DNA of 64,000 bases from CAYJFG01 sp964369405 (GTDB taxonomy: Bacteria; Bacillota; Clostridia; Oscillospirales; Acutalibacteraceae), in the NCBI GenBank assembly GCA_964369405.1, contig CAYJGB010000005.1, positions 35,777-99,776 on the forward strand, read 5' to 3'. This document shows positions 25,350 to 33,863 of this stretch, one piece after another. Positions within the stretch are counted from its first letter, which is position 1. Each line of letters opens with the position of its first letter. The translations under genes and the position numbers were made by a program. The notes under the pieces were generated by a model that was not told where the DNA came from, ran no database searches, and saw only the letters and a program-made list of their open reading frames with translations.

Positions 25350-26603
25350 ATGCCTAAATTTGTTATAGAAGAATCAAATAGATTAAATGGAAGTATAACA
25401 GTTCAAGGAGCAAAAAATAGTGCGCTACCAATTTTGGCAGCCACTATATTATGTGGTGATAGATGTGTGTTACATAATTGTCCTAAATTATCTGATGTAG
25501 AAACTTGTATTAAAATATTAAGATATTTAGGAGCAGATGTTTTAAGAGATGGAAATACAATTACAGTAGATACTAAGTATATCGATAGGTTCGATATTCC
25601 AGACGAGCTTATGCGAGAAATGAGGTCGTCTATTGTGTTTTTAGGTGCAATAGTCGCACGTATGGGAATGGCTAGATTATCATTACCTGGTGGGTGCGAG
25701 TTAGGGCCTAGACCTATAGACTTACATTTAAAAGCTATGCGACTTTTGGGTGTCAAAATATTAGACTATTATGGTATAATAGACTGCGAAACACCAAACG
25801 GCATAAAAGGTAGTACAGTGTCGCTGTCTTTTCCAAGTGTAGGAGCGACAGAAAACATAATGTTGTGTGCAGTGCTTGCACAAGGTACAACTATTATCAC
25901 TAATGCTGCAAGAGAGCCAGAAATTTGTGACCTTGCCGACTTTTTAATCGGATGTGGTGCGAAAATTAGTGGAGCAGGAGAAGGTACAATTTATATTGAT
26001 GGCGTAGAAAAATTAAGTGGATATCAACACAGCATAATACCAGATAGAATTGTAGCAACAACATATATGACAGCTACAGCAATTACTGGTGGAGCAGTTG
26101 AACTTAAAAACATAGTAACAAATCATTTGAGTGCAATAATACCGATTATAGAAGAAACAGGTTGTACTGTTAAAATCAACAGAAATAGTTTATATATAAA
26201 AGCCCCATTTAAATTACGCAGTCCAAAGATAATTAGAACAATGCCGTACCCTGGATTTCCAACAGATGCACAAGCTCCACTTATGGCAATGGCGACAATG
26301 TGTGACGGAACAAGCTTGTTTGTAGAAAACATATTTGAGAGTAGATATAAGCATGTAGGAGAACTTACAAGGCTAGGAGCAACTATAAAAGTAGAAGGCA
26401 GAGTAGCAGTTGTAGAGGGTGTAGATAAGCTGTATGGTGCAAAAGTAGAGGCTCAAGATTTAAGAGGAGGAGCAGCACTAGTAGTAGCAGGACTTGCAAC
26501 AAAAGAAAAAACTGAGATAAATGGTATAAAATTTATTGAGCGAGGGTATGAAAATTTGGAACTAAATTTATCATCAGTAGGTGCAAATATAAAGAAAATA
26601 TAG
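25350..26603 (+). CDS. murA: UDP-N-acetylglucosamine 1-carboxyvinyltransferase
   Basis: MurA moves enolpyruvate from phosphoenolpyruvate to UDP-GlcNAc, the first committed step of peptidoglycan synthesis. It has the N-terminal KNSALPILAATIL with the catalytic lysine, and the loop LPGGCELGPRPIDLHL, whose cysteine is the fosfomycin target. A second conserved part reads PYPGFPTDAQAPLMA. The length of 417 residues is normal. ATG 25350 is chosen because GGAAGGA lies eight bases before it; ATG 25341 overlaps that site. Firmicutes often have two MurA copies; this is the one in the division cluster. Confidence 0.96.
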   Translation: MPKFVIEESNRLNGSITVQGAKNSALPILAATILCGDRCVLHNCPKLSDVETCIKILRYLGADVLRDGNTITVDTKYIDRFDIPDELMREMRSSIVFLGAIVARMGMARLSLPGGCELGPRPIDLHLKAMRLLGVKILDYYGIIDCETPNGIKGSTVSLSFPSVGATENIMLCAVLAQGTTIITNAAREPEICDLADFLIGCGAKISGAGEGTIYIDGVEKLSGYQHSIIPDRIVATTYMTATAITGGAVELKNIVTNHLSAIIPIIEETGCTVKINRNSLYIKAPFKLRSPKIIRTMPYPGFPTDAQAPLMAMATMCDGTSLFVENIFESRYKHVGELTRLGATIKVEGRVAVVEGVDKLYGAKVEAQDLRGGAALVVAGLATKEKTEINGIKFIERGYENLELNLSSVGANIKKI

Positions 26604-26663
26604 TATAATAAGTAAGATATGCGTAATAGATTAATTAGATAGTAGTTTAAAGGATGTATATAA

Positions 26664-27917
26664 ATGGATAATAGAGAGAATAGAAATAGAGGTAGTAATA
26701 ACAGACAAAGCGAGAATATAAACAGAAGACATAGAAGAGTTAGCAAACCAGAAGATGAAGAGTATGAAAATCTTGCAAAAAGAAAAACAAGAGTATCTGA
26801 TAAACCTGTAGAGCATGAGTTTTACGTAGATGAAAGAAAACCAATATCTAATGTTAAGGCTAAAAATTCAAAATCAAATCGCAAGAAAAAAGAAAAGAAA
26901 AACAAACCTCCTATGTCTCAAAAAACTAGAAAAATAATAAATATTGTAATATGTTCAGTTATTATATTAGTAGTAATAACAGTAGGGGTTATATTGTCAC
27001 TTACAGTGTTGTTTAGAACTGAAAATATAACAGCAGAAAAATCTAAGCATTATTCAGAAGAGCAGATAGTAAGTGCCTGTGGTATAGAGTATGGAGAAAA
27101 CTTATTTACTAGCGATAAAAAAACTGCTGAAGAAAAGATACAAACGCAGTTGCCTTATGTAGAAACAGCTGAAATAAATATAAAAATTCCAGACACATTA
27201 GTAATAGAAGTTGTTGAAGCAAACCCTGCATATGTAATTGAGAATAATGGCGAATTTATTATTATAAGTGGAGAAGGTAAAGTGTTAGAAATAGCACAAG
27301 AAAATACTTTTGATATTCCATTAGTAAAAATAAATGGTAAAGTGATTGCTAAAGCAGGTGAAATAGTAGAGTTTGAAAAAGATTATATTTTCAGTGCAAT
27401 AACAGAAATTAATAAAAGTATAGAAGATAACAAATTTTATGGCATTGAAGAAATAAGTGTTGAAAGCTCTACAAATATTACACTGAATTATAGCAATAGA
27501 ATTAAAATAATTTTAGGATTGCCAATTGATATCGAATATAAAATAATTACAGCTAAAGAAATCATAGAACAAAAACTAAGTAAAACTGATATAGGTGTTT
27601 TAGATGTGTCTGACTGTAATAATGATATAAAAGCATCATACTTCAACCCAGACCCAACAGTGTTTGAAGAAGAAGCAAAAGAAGATGATGACAATACAGA
27701 AGAACCAACTCAAGATGTTACAGAAGAGTCAACTGAATATCAAACTGAATATCAAACAGAGGAAACAACTTCTACAGAGTATACAACAGAATATGAAACG
27801 GAGTATCCAACACAAGAGGAAACACAAGAAAGCACAACAGAATACTATACAGACTATGTTCAAGACGGCAGTAGCTATGAACAAACAACAACTGTAGATG
27901 AAAATATTTATTATTAA
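26664..27917 (+). CDS. ftsQ: Cell division protein FtsQ/DivIB with Thr/Glu/Tyr-rich tail
   Basis: FtsQ (DivIB) is a single-pass division protein that binds FtsL and DivIC and helps control FtsWI. A very basic, Asn/Arg-rich head of about 90 residues leads to one membrane segment (about residues 92-115). A POTRA domain follows (ENITAEKSKHYSEEQIVSACG onward), then the FtsQ beta domain with IPDTLVIEVVEANPAYVIE. Residues from about 330 to the end form a low-complexity acidic tail with at least six TEY repeats, exposed outside the membrane. Relatives are usually 250-300 residues, so this tail is a lineage feature. AAGGA precedes the ATG. Confidence 0.9.
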   Translation: MDNRENRNRGSNNRQSENINRRHRRVSKPEDEEYENLAKRKTRVSDKPVEHEFYVDERKPISNVKAKNSKSNRKKKEKKNKPPMSQKTRKIINIVICSVIILVVITVGVILSLTVLFRTENITAEKSKHYSEEQIVSACGIEYGENLFTSDKKTAEEKIQTQLPYVETAEINIKIPDTLVIEVVEANPAYVIENNGEFIIISGEGKVLEIAQENTFDIPLVKINGKVIAKAGEIVEFEKDYIFSAITEINKSIEDNKFYGIEEISVESSTNITLNYSNRIKIILGLPIDIEYKIITAKEIIEQKLSKTDIGVLDVSDCNNDIKASYFNPDPTVFEEEAKEDDDNTEEPTQDVTEESTEYQTEYQTEETTSTEYTTEYETEYPTQEETQESTTEYYTDYVQDGSSYEQTTTVDENIYY

Positions 27918-27989
27918 AGCAAATAATAAGAGTATTTAAGCAAAAATTAAATAAAATGTTGTATTTTACGAAAAAATTTAAATTAAATA

Positions 27990-28018
27990 TTGAATTTTTT
28001 GTAATCTTATGATAAAGT
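27990..28018 (+). promoter_or_regulatory. Possible ftsZ promoter
   Basis: TTGAAT (27990-27995) and TAAAGT (28013-28018) are 17 bases apart, within the 200-base gap before ftsZ. Confidence 0.45.
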
Positions 28019-28118
28019 ATATAGTAGACTTGTTGTAATTGTATTTTAAAAGTAAAATATAAATTGAAGATAAAAAGAAACAGTCTTTTATAAGGCTTAA
28101 ATTTAGGAGGAATTTCAA

Positions 28119-29315
28119 ATGGCTTTTGAACTTGAAAGAGAAAATAGTAATAGTGACCCAATAATTAAAGTTATTGGTGTAGGTGGTGGCGGTGGAAACG
28201 CTGTTAATCGCATGGTTAAAATGGGTGTACGTTGTGTAGAGTTTATCGCTGTTAATACAGATGACCACGTTTTACAATATTCTAGTGCTTCTCAAAAAAT
28301 TAGAATTGGAGAAAAAGTAACTCATGGTAAAGGTGCAGGTTCTAAACCAGAAGTTGGTAGAGAATCAGCAGAAGAAAACAGAGAAGAAATTACAGCAGTA
28401 TTAAAAGATGCTGATATGGTATTTATTACAGCTGGTATGGGTGGCGGAACTGGTACAGGGGCTGCTCCTATAGTTGCTGAAATAGCAAAAGATATGGGGA
28501 TACTAACAGTTGCGATTGTAACCAAACCATTTGCTTTCGAGGGCAAAAAACGTATGGCTCAAGCAGAAGCTGGAATAGCAGCACTTAGAGCTCACGTTGA
28601 TTCATTAATTGTTGTTCCTAATGAAAGATTAAAATATGCTACAGAAACACGTATTACTCTTAAAAATGCATTTGACTTAGCTGATGACGTTTTAAGACAA
28701 GGTGTACAAAGTATTTCTGACTTAATTTTAATCCCTGGTTTAGTAAACTTAGACTTTGCTGATGTTACTGCTATTATGAAAGATGCAGGCTATGCACATA
28801 TGGGTATAGGTTATGCACAAGGTAAAGATAAAGCAGAAGAAGCTGCAAGAATGGCTATTACTAGCCCACTTTTAGAAACTTCTATAGACGGAGCAAAAGG
28901 CTTAATTATAAATATAACAGCATCTCCTGATATCGGCTTAGATGAAATAGATGTAGCATCTACTATGATTTCAGAGCAAGCAGACCCAGATGCAAATATT
29001 ATTTGGGGTTCTGTTCTTAATGAAGATATGGAAGATGAAATGAGTGTAACTGTTATAGCAACAGGATTTGCAACTTTTGGTGTAGAAAAAGAAGTTGCAG
29101 CACAAACTAACTCAAGAATTGGAGCTACAAGAAATACTGCTAGACCTAGTAGTAATACAAGAGTTCCACTAACATCTCCAGTTACAGATACTTACAGAGC
29201 ACCAGCCCCACAAGCACCAGTTCAAGATGTTCAACCTAAAAAAGCTAATGTAAGTGATGTATCAGATGATGACGATACTTATTATGATATAATGTCAATC
29301 TTTAATCGTAAATAA
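28119..29315 (+). CDS. ftsZ: Cell division GTPase FtsZ
   Basis: FtsZ is the tubulin-like GTPase that forms the Z-ring. It has the nucleotide loop VGGGGGNAVNRM, the tubulin signature GMGGGTGTGAAP, and the T7-loop segment LDFADV needed for GTP hydrolysis. A flexible linker rich in Pro, Thr and Gln follows, and the protein ends in an acidic stretch and DIMSIFNRK, the C-terminal peptide that binds partner proteins. Its length of 398 residues is normal. AGGAGGA lies seven bases before the ATG. ftsA and sepF are not next to it; a strong terminator ends the cluster. Confidence 0.98.
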   Translation: MAFELERENSNSDPIIKVIGVGGGGGNAVNRMVKMGVRCVEFIAVNTDDHVLQYSSASQKIRIGEKVTHGKGAGSKPEVGRESAEENREEITAVLKDADMVFITAGMGGGTGTGAAPIVAEIAKDMGILTVAIVTKPFAFEGKKRMAQAEAGIAALRAHVDSLIVVPNERLKYATETRITLKNAFDLADDVLRQGVQSISDLILIPGLVNLDFADVTAIMKDAGYAHMGIGYAQGKDKAEEAARMAITSPLLETSIDGAKGLIINITASPDIGLDEIDVASTMISEQADPDANIIWGSVLNEDMEDEMSVTVIATGFATFGVEKEVAAQTNSRIGATRNTARPSSNTRVPLTSPVTDTYRAPAPQAPVQDVQPKKANVSDVSDDDDTYYDIMSIFNRK

Positions 29316-29344
29316 ATTTGTTTTATTCTATAACAAATATACTT

Positions 29345-29380
29345 GTCCTATCTTATTAAATTAAGATAGGACGTTTTTTT
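29345..29380 (+). terminator. Terminator of the dcw cluster
   Basis: GTCCTATCTTA (29345-29355) pairs perfectly with TAAGATAGGAC (29362-29372), followed by GTTTTTTT. Confidence 0.95.
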
Positions 29381-29469
29381 GCGTATTATTATACTTAACC
29401 ATAGTTAATTAAATACAAAAAAAATACAAATATTCGTATAGTTTGATTGTGAAAATCGCATATAAATAC

Positions 29470-29499
29470 TTGAAATTGTTTAGGTTAATATGGTATAAT
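29470..29499 (+). promoter_or_regulatory. Promoter of the dockerin-pullulanase gene
   Basis: TTGAAA (29470-29475) and TATAAT (29494-29499) are 18 bases apart. Confidence 0.6.
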
Positions 29500-29546
29500 G
29501 ATTAGGTGGAAGATAATATATTTTTTAATTTAAAGGAGAGTTCAAA

Positions 29547-32500
29547 ATGAGATTTAAAAGGATTTTAGCAGGGGTTTTAAGTACAGTAATGCTTGTTTCG
29601 GCAGTTACATCAAGCGTGTATGCTGTAACGACTGACGATGTTAGTACTGGTTACTATAATCAAAGTGAAAGTTATAGTACCTATAGTGGACAGGACTTAG
29701 GAGCAACATATACAAAATCATCTACAACTTTTAAAGTGTGGGCACCAAGTGCTTCTAAAGTAGAATTAAAGCGTTATACTACTGGTTCAGACAGTGAGCC
29801 TGGTGCAGCAGTTATTGGCACACAAACAATGACTAAAAACACTTCAAGTGGTACATGGTCTGTGACTGTTAATGGTGACTTAAACGGCACATATTATACA
29901 TACTTAGTTACTGTAAATGGACGCACTCAAGAAACACAAGATGTGTACTCAGTTGCTACAGGTGTAAATGGGGATAGGTCTATGGTAATTGATTTAGATG
30001 AAACTGACCCAGACGGTTGGCAAGAGGGTCAACATGTTATGACAGATAATGCGACTGATGCAGTAGTTTGGGAAGTTCAAATACGTGACTTCTCAATTTC
30101 AGATACATCTGGTGTAGCTGATGAATACCAAGGTAAATATTTAGCGTTTACTCAAAGTGGTACAAAAATAAATGGTTCTGGTGATATGGCAACTTGTGTT
30201 GATTATTTAGTTGAACAAGGTGTTAATTATGTACATCTAAACCCAGCGTATGATTTTGGTTCAGTTGACGAAACTAGACTAGACACTCCACAATATAACT
30301 GGGGATATGACCCTGTAAACTACAATGTACCAGAGGGTTCATTCTCAACAGACCCATACGACGGTGCAACAAGAATAACTGAATTTAAACAAATGGTACA
30401 AGCTCTACACGATAGAGGAATTGGTGTAATTATGGACGTAGTTTACAATCACGTGTATGATGCACTTGACTCACCGTTTGAAAAAACAGTACCAGGCTAT
30501 TACTTTAGAATGGGAAGTAGCACAACTTTCTTAAATGGTAGTGGTTGTGGTAATGTAACAGCATCTGAAAAAACAATGTTTAGAAAATATATGATAGATT
30601 CAGTAAATTACTGGGTTAACGAATATAATATTGACGGTTTCCGTTTTGACTTAATGGGTTGTCACGATATTACTACTATGAATATCATAAGAGATGAACT
30701 TGATAAAATTGATAGCAGAATATTAATGTACGGTGAGCCTTGGATGGCTGACTGGAATGGTGGAAATGGATTACCTAATTCAGAAGTTTGTATATTAGAT
30801 AATGCTTCACAAATTGATAGTGGCATTGGAATGTTTAGTGATAAAATTAGAAATGCTATTAAAGGTGGAAACGATGACGCATCAACTGGATATATTCAAG
30901 GTGTAACAACTGTTACTAATGATATTAAAGCTGGTATGATGGGTGGAGCAAGCTCAACATTTGGACAGTGGTCTAAACAACCTAGCCAAGCTGTAACATA
31001 TGGTTCTGCACATGATAACTTAACTCTATGGGATAAAATATTAATATCTAATGGTTCATCTGACTACGACGGAACTAATCAAACATATCTACAACAAAAT
31101 AAATTATCAGCAGCGATAGTGTTAACTTCTCAAGGTATGCCTTTCTATTTAGCTGGTGAAGAATTTGCAAGAACTAAATATGGTGACCACAATAGCTATA
31201 AATCACCTGATAGTGTAAATAAAATTGATTGGACTAGAACACAAAAGTATAGTAACTTAGTAGCATACTACAAAGGACTTATGGAAATAAGAGCTAACTA
31301 TTCTCCTTTCAGAGACCCTACAACTAATTCACTAAACACAACATACTTTACAGAAAATGGAAGTGCTATAGGTTATACAATACAAAATAAAACTTCTAAT
31401 GCTTCTAATGAATGGAGTACAGTTGCTGTATTAACAAATAACTCATCATCAACAAAAAATGTAACATTAAAAGTTGGTAGTGGATATTCTCTACCATCAA
31501 GTTGGGTAGTTATTGCAAATGGAGATACTGCAGGTGTTGAAAAAATAAGCACAGTTAGTGGCTCTTCGATTTCAATTCCAGCAAGAACAGCTATGATTCT
31601 AGTAGACGAGCAAAGTTTTAACAATACTGTACTTCCAGAAAGCACAAAATATACAGTAAAAGTTGAGCATATTAATCAAGATACAGGTGAAGTTTTAAAA
31701 ACAACTAATACATCTTATAAAGAGGGTACAACATATAGAACTCAACCAGACCAAGATATTTTATTTGATTATAATTTAGTAAATACAGTTGGAGAAACAG
31801 AAGGTACAGTAACTTCTAATGTAGAAGTTAAATATTATTACACTCCAGACACAACACCAAAATACAATTTAACTGTAAAATATGTAGACCAAAGTGGAAT
31901 ATCTATTGAAGAGGATAAAACCGATAGATTAAAAGAAGGGGATACATATAACGAATCATTTAAAACAATAGCAGGTTATGAGCTAGATACTGACAAAATT
32001 CCAACTAATACATATGGAGTAATGAATTCAGATGTAACAATAACATACACATATAAAGAGTCAGCATCAAGCAATGTAAAAGTGCATTATTACAATGGAA
32101 ATTCATGGAGCGCACCTAGATTATATGCATATGATGATTCAACAGCTACAACAAAATTACTTTCAGGAGCATGGCCAGGAACAGTAATGCAAGGCGACAA
32201 TGAGTCTGGAAATAATTGGTATACATACGAAGAACTAGACGCTCAAACAGCTAAAGTTTTGTTTACTGATGGAGGAACAAATCAAGAACCTGGAGTAAAT
32301 CAACCAGGATATCCAGTAAGCGGAGAAGTATGGATTAAAGATGGAGTAGTATCATTTAGTGGTAAAGTAGTTGTTAGCTATTTAGATAAAAACGGCAGCA
32401 AACTAGCTGATGACCAAATAATCACAGGAACAAATGTAACTTCAAGTGATACATACACAACTACAGGTATAGATGGGTATGGTAATCCAACAATAATAGG

Positions 32501-32864
32501 AAAAGCTAGTGGTACATGGTCAACACAAACACAAAATGTAATTTACATTTACGAAACATCAGAGCCACCAACAGAGCCAGAAACAACAACACCTCCAGTA
32601 ACAGAACCAGATACAACAACACCAGTTACAATTACATATATTTTAGGTGATGTTAATAGTAACAGTGCAGTAGATCTTGTAGACGTACTTTATTCACAAT
32701 CTTATTTAGTTGGAAAAATAGATTTAAATGAAATACAAGTGCTTGCAGCTGACACAAATCAAAGTGGAAATGTAAGTATAGCAGATGTATTAGAAATACA
32801 AAAATATTTAGCAAGAATAGAAGTACATAATCCAATAGGAGAAACAATTACAGTTACAAATTAA
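29547..32864 (+). CDS. pulA: Secreted type I pullulanase with starch-binding, MucBP-like and dockerin domains
   Basis: This secreted enzyme should cut alpha-1,6 branches in pullulan and starch. Domains in order: signal peptide 1-26; CBM48-like N-domain (about 45-135); GH13 catalytic domain with the type I hallmark YNWGYDP, region I DVVYNHV, nucleophile region DGFRFDL (near 366), acid GEPW (near 395) and SAHDN (near 487); two MucBP-like beta domains (about 700-770 and 772-840); a CBM26-like starch-binding module (about 843-935, VHYYNGNSWSAPRLYAY); a third MucBP-like domain (938-1003); a Pro/Thr linker; and a type I dockerin (1030-1093) with two calcium-loop copies, GDVNSNSAVDLVDVL and ADTNQSGNVSIADVL. 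The dockerin implies docking to a cohesin, one of which is encoded next. Confidence 0.93.
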   Translation: MRFKRILAGVLSTVMLVSAVTSSVYAVTTDDVSTGYYNQSESYSTYSGQDLGATYTKSSTTFKVWAPSASKVELKRYTTGSDSEPGAAVIGTQTMTKNTSSGTWSVTVNGDLNGTYYTYLVTVNGRTQETQDVYSVATGVNGDRSMVIDLDETDPDGWQEGQHVMTDNATDAVVWEVQIRDFSISDTSGVADEYQGKYLAFTQSGTKINGSGDMATCVDYLVEQGVNYVHLNPAYDFGSVDETRLDTPQYNWGYDPVNYNVPEGSFSTDPYDGATRITEFKQMVQALHDRGIGVIMDVVYNHVYDALDSPFEKTVPGYYFRMGSSTTFLNGSGCGNVTASEKTMFRKYMIDSVNYWVNEYNIDGFRFDLMGCHDITTMNIIRDELDKIDSRILMYGEPWMADWNGGNGLPNSEVCILDNASQIDSGIGMFSDKIRNAIKGGNDDASTGYIQGVTTVTNDIKAGMMGGASSTFGQWSKQPSQAVTYGSAHDNLTLWDKILISNGSSDYDGTNQTYLQQNKLSAAIVLTSQGMPFYLAGEEFARTKYGDHNSYKSPDSVNKIDWTRTQKYSNLVAYYKGLMEIRANYSPFRDPTTNSLNTTYFTENGSAIGYTIQNKTSNASNEWSTVAVLTNNSSSTKNVTLKVGSGYSLPSSWVVIANGDTAGVEKISTVSGSSISIPARTAMILVDEQSFNNTVLPESTKYTVKVEHINQDTGEVLKTTNTSYKEGTTYRTQPDQDILFDYNLVNTVGETEGTVTSNVEVKYYYTPDTTPKYNLTVKYVDQSGISIEEDKTDRLKEGDTYNESFKTIAGYELDTDKIPTNTYGVMNSDVTITYTYKESASSNVKVHYYNGNSWSAPRLYAYDDSTATTKLLSGAWPGTVMQGDNESGNNWYTYEELDAQTAKVLFTDGGTNQEPGVNQPGYPVSGEVWIKDGVVSFSGKVVVSYLDKNGSKLADDQIITGTNVTSSDTYTTTGIDGYGNPTIIGKASGTWSTQTQNVIYIYETSEPPTEPETTTPPVTEPDTTTPVTITYILGDVNSNSAVDLVDVLYSQSYLVGKIDLNEIQVLAADTNQSGNVSIADVLEIQKYLARIEVHNPIGETITVTN

Positions 32865-32882
32865 AAAATAAAAGAAGATAAA

Positions 32883-32920
32883 GACAGCTGTCGGGCAATG
32901 CTTGACAGCTGTCAAATTTT
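32883..32920 (+). terminator. Terminator after the pullulanase gene
   Basis: Two copies of the self-palindromic GACAGCTGTC (32883-32892 and 32904-32913) form a 10-base stem with an 11-base loop, followed by AAATTTTA. The weak T-run may allow read-through. Confidence 0.7.
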
Positions 32921-32968
32921 ATGTACAAGTTAAACACATTTTAAATTGTAATATTTACATTATATGTA

Positions 32969-32997
32969 TTGTTTTTTTATAGTATATATATTATAAT
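32969..32997 (+). promoter_or_regulatory. Possible promoter of the cohesin gene
   Basis: TTGTTT (32969-32974) and TATAAT (32992-32997) are 17 bases apart. Confidence 0.5.
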
Positions 32998-33028
32998 TAA
33001 TAAATAAAGAATAAACGGAGGATTTTTA

Positions 33029-33781
33029 ATGGTGAAAAGTAAAAGAATTAAAACGATAATTAGTTTAATTGCAGTTATGTCAATGCTTTATTTAACAACA
33101 ATAAGTGTATTTGCAGCGACTGTAAAAGTAAATGGCGAAGAAGTGGAAACAGGTGACACTATAACTTATGTTTTAAAGCTAGAAGATGTTAAAGATGAAA
33201 AAGTTATGGGAATTAATGTAAAGATTGAATATGACTCAGATAGTTTGGAAATTATTAAAGATACAGTAACTTTACCAGCTTTTAATGATGCAGTATTTAA
33301 TCTTGATGAAGAAGATGCAATATATTTTAATGCAGCAAACATTAGTAAGGGCTACGAAGTTACAGCTGATACAATAGCATTTTCAGTAGCGTTTAAAGTT
33401 TTAGATAATGCAAAAGAAGATTTAAAGATAGAGGCAACTATTGAAGAAATATATGACTCTGTTGATGCAAACGGTTTACCGGTAGCAGCAGAAGGTTATA
33501 ATGTCAATGAAACTATAGAAGAAGGAACATTATCAGATATAGTTAAACCTACTAGTTTAGAAGAAATTGAATCTAGTGTGAGTGCTGCTGGTGGTGGTAT
33601 AACACCATCAAACTCATCTATCTTTGGCGATACTAATACAATAATTATGATAGTTGGTGGAGTTGTTGTAACTGTATTAATAGTAGTAGTTGTAATTCTT
33701 ACAGTTAAGAAAAAGAACACTGTAGGTCAAGAAGCTGATGCTAATGAGAATAATGACGAAGATGAAGGTGAAGAAGAATAA
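33029..33781 (+). CDS. Membrane-anchored single-cohesin protein
   Basis: This 250-residue surface protein appears to be a one-cohesin anchoring scaffoldin. A signal peptide (1-31, ending VFAA) is followed by a cohesin-like beta domain (about 32-150). Its pattern fits the fold: VNGEEVETGDTITYVLKLED, then INVKIEYDSDSLEI, then TIAFSVAFKVL. A Ser/Gly-rich spacer leads to a membrane segment (about 205-227) and a KKK stop-transfer with an acidic tail, so the cohesin faces outward and is held in the membrane. The upstream gene encodes a dockerin enzyme, so the two are probably partners. It has no sortase signal. Cohesins are divergent, so the call should be verified by profile search. Confidence 0.78.
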   Translation: MVKSKRIKTIISLIAVMSMLYLTTISVFAATVKVNGEEVETGDTITYVLKLEDVKDEKVMGINVKIEYDSDSLEIIKDTVTLPAFNDAVFNLDEEDAIYFNAANISKGYEVTADTIAFSVAFKVLDNAKEDLKIEATIEEIYDSVDANGLPVAAEGYNVNETIEEGTLSDIVKPTSLEEIESSVSAAGGGITPSNSSIFGDTNTIIMIVGGVVVTVLIVVVVILTVKKKNTVGQEADANENNDEDEGEEE

Positions 33782-33815
33782 AAAGTAGTTTGTATATTAA
33801 ATAAGAAACAATAAT

Positions 33816-33850
33816 GGGGTTGTATCATTTTGATACAACCCCAAATTTTA
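33816..33850. terminator. Bidirectional terminator between convergent genes
   Basis: GGGGTTGTATCA (33816-33827) pairs with TGATACAACCCC (33831-33842) around TTT. It serves the cohesin gene (+) and the mutase gene (-). Confidence 0.88.
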
Positions 33851-33863
33851 TGAGTTTAAATTA

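Noticed and set aside
27664..27897. A 77-codon Lys/Gln-rich open frame inside the ftsQ tail
   Set aside because: It is the shifted reading of the TEY-repeat region of ftsQ; it has no ribosome site and low-complexity content only.
32653..32847. Open frame on the minus strand under the dockerin
   Set aside because: It is a shadow of the dockerin-coding region, Leu/Phe-rich as expected for the antisense of A-rich coding DNA, with no ribosome site.
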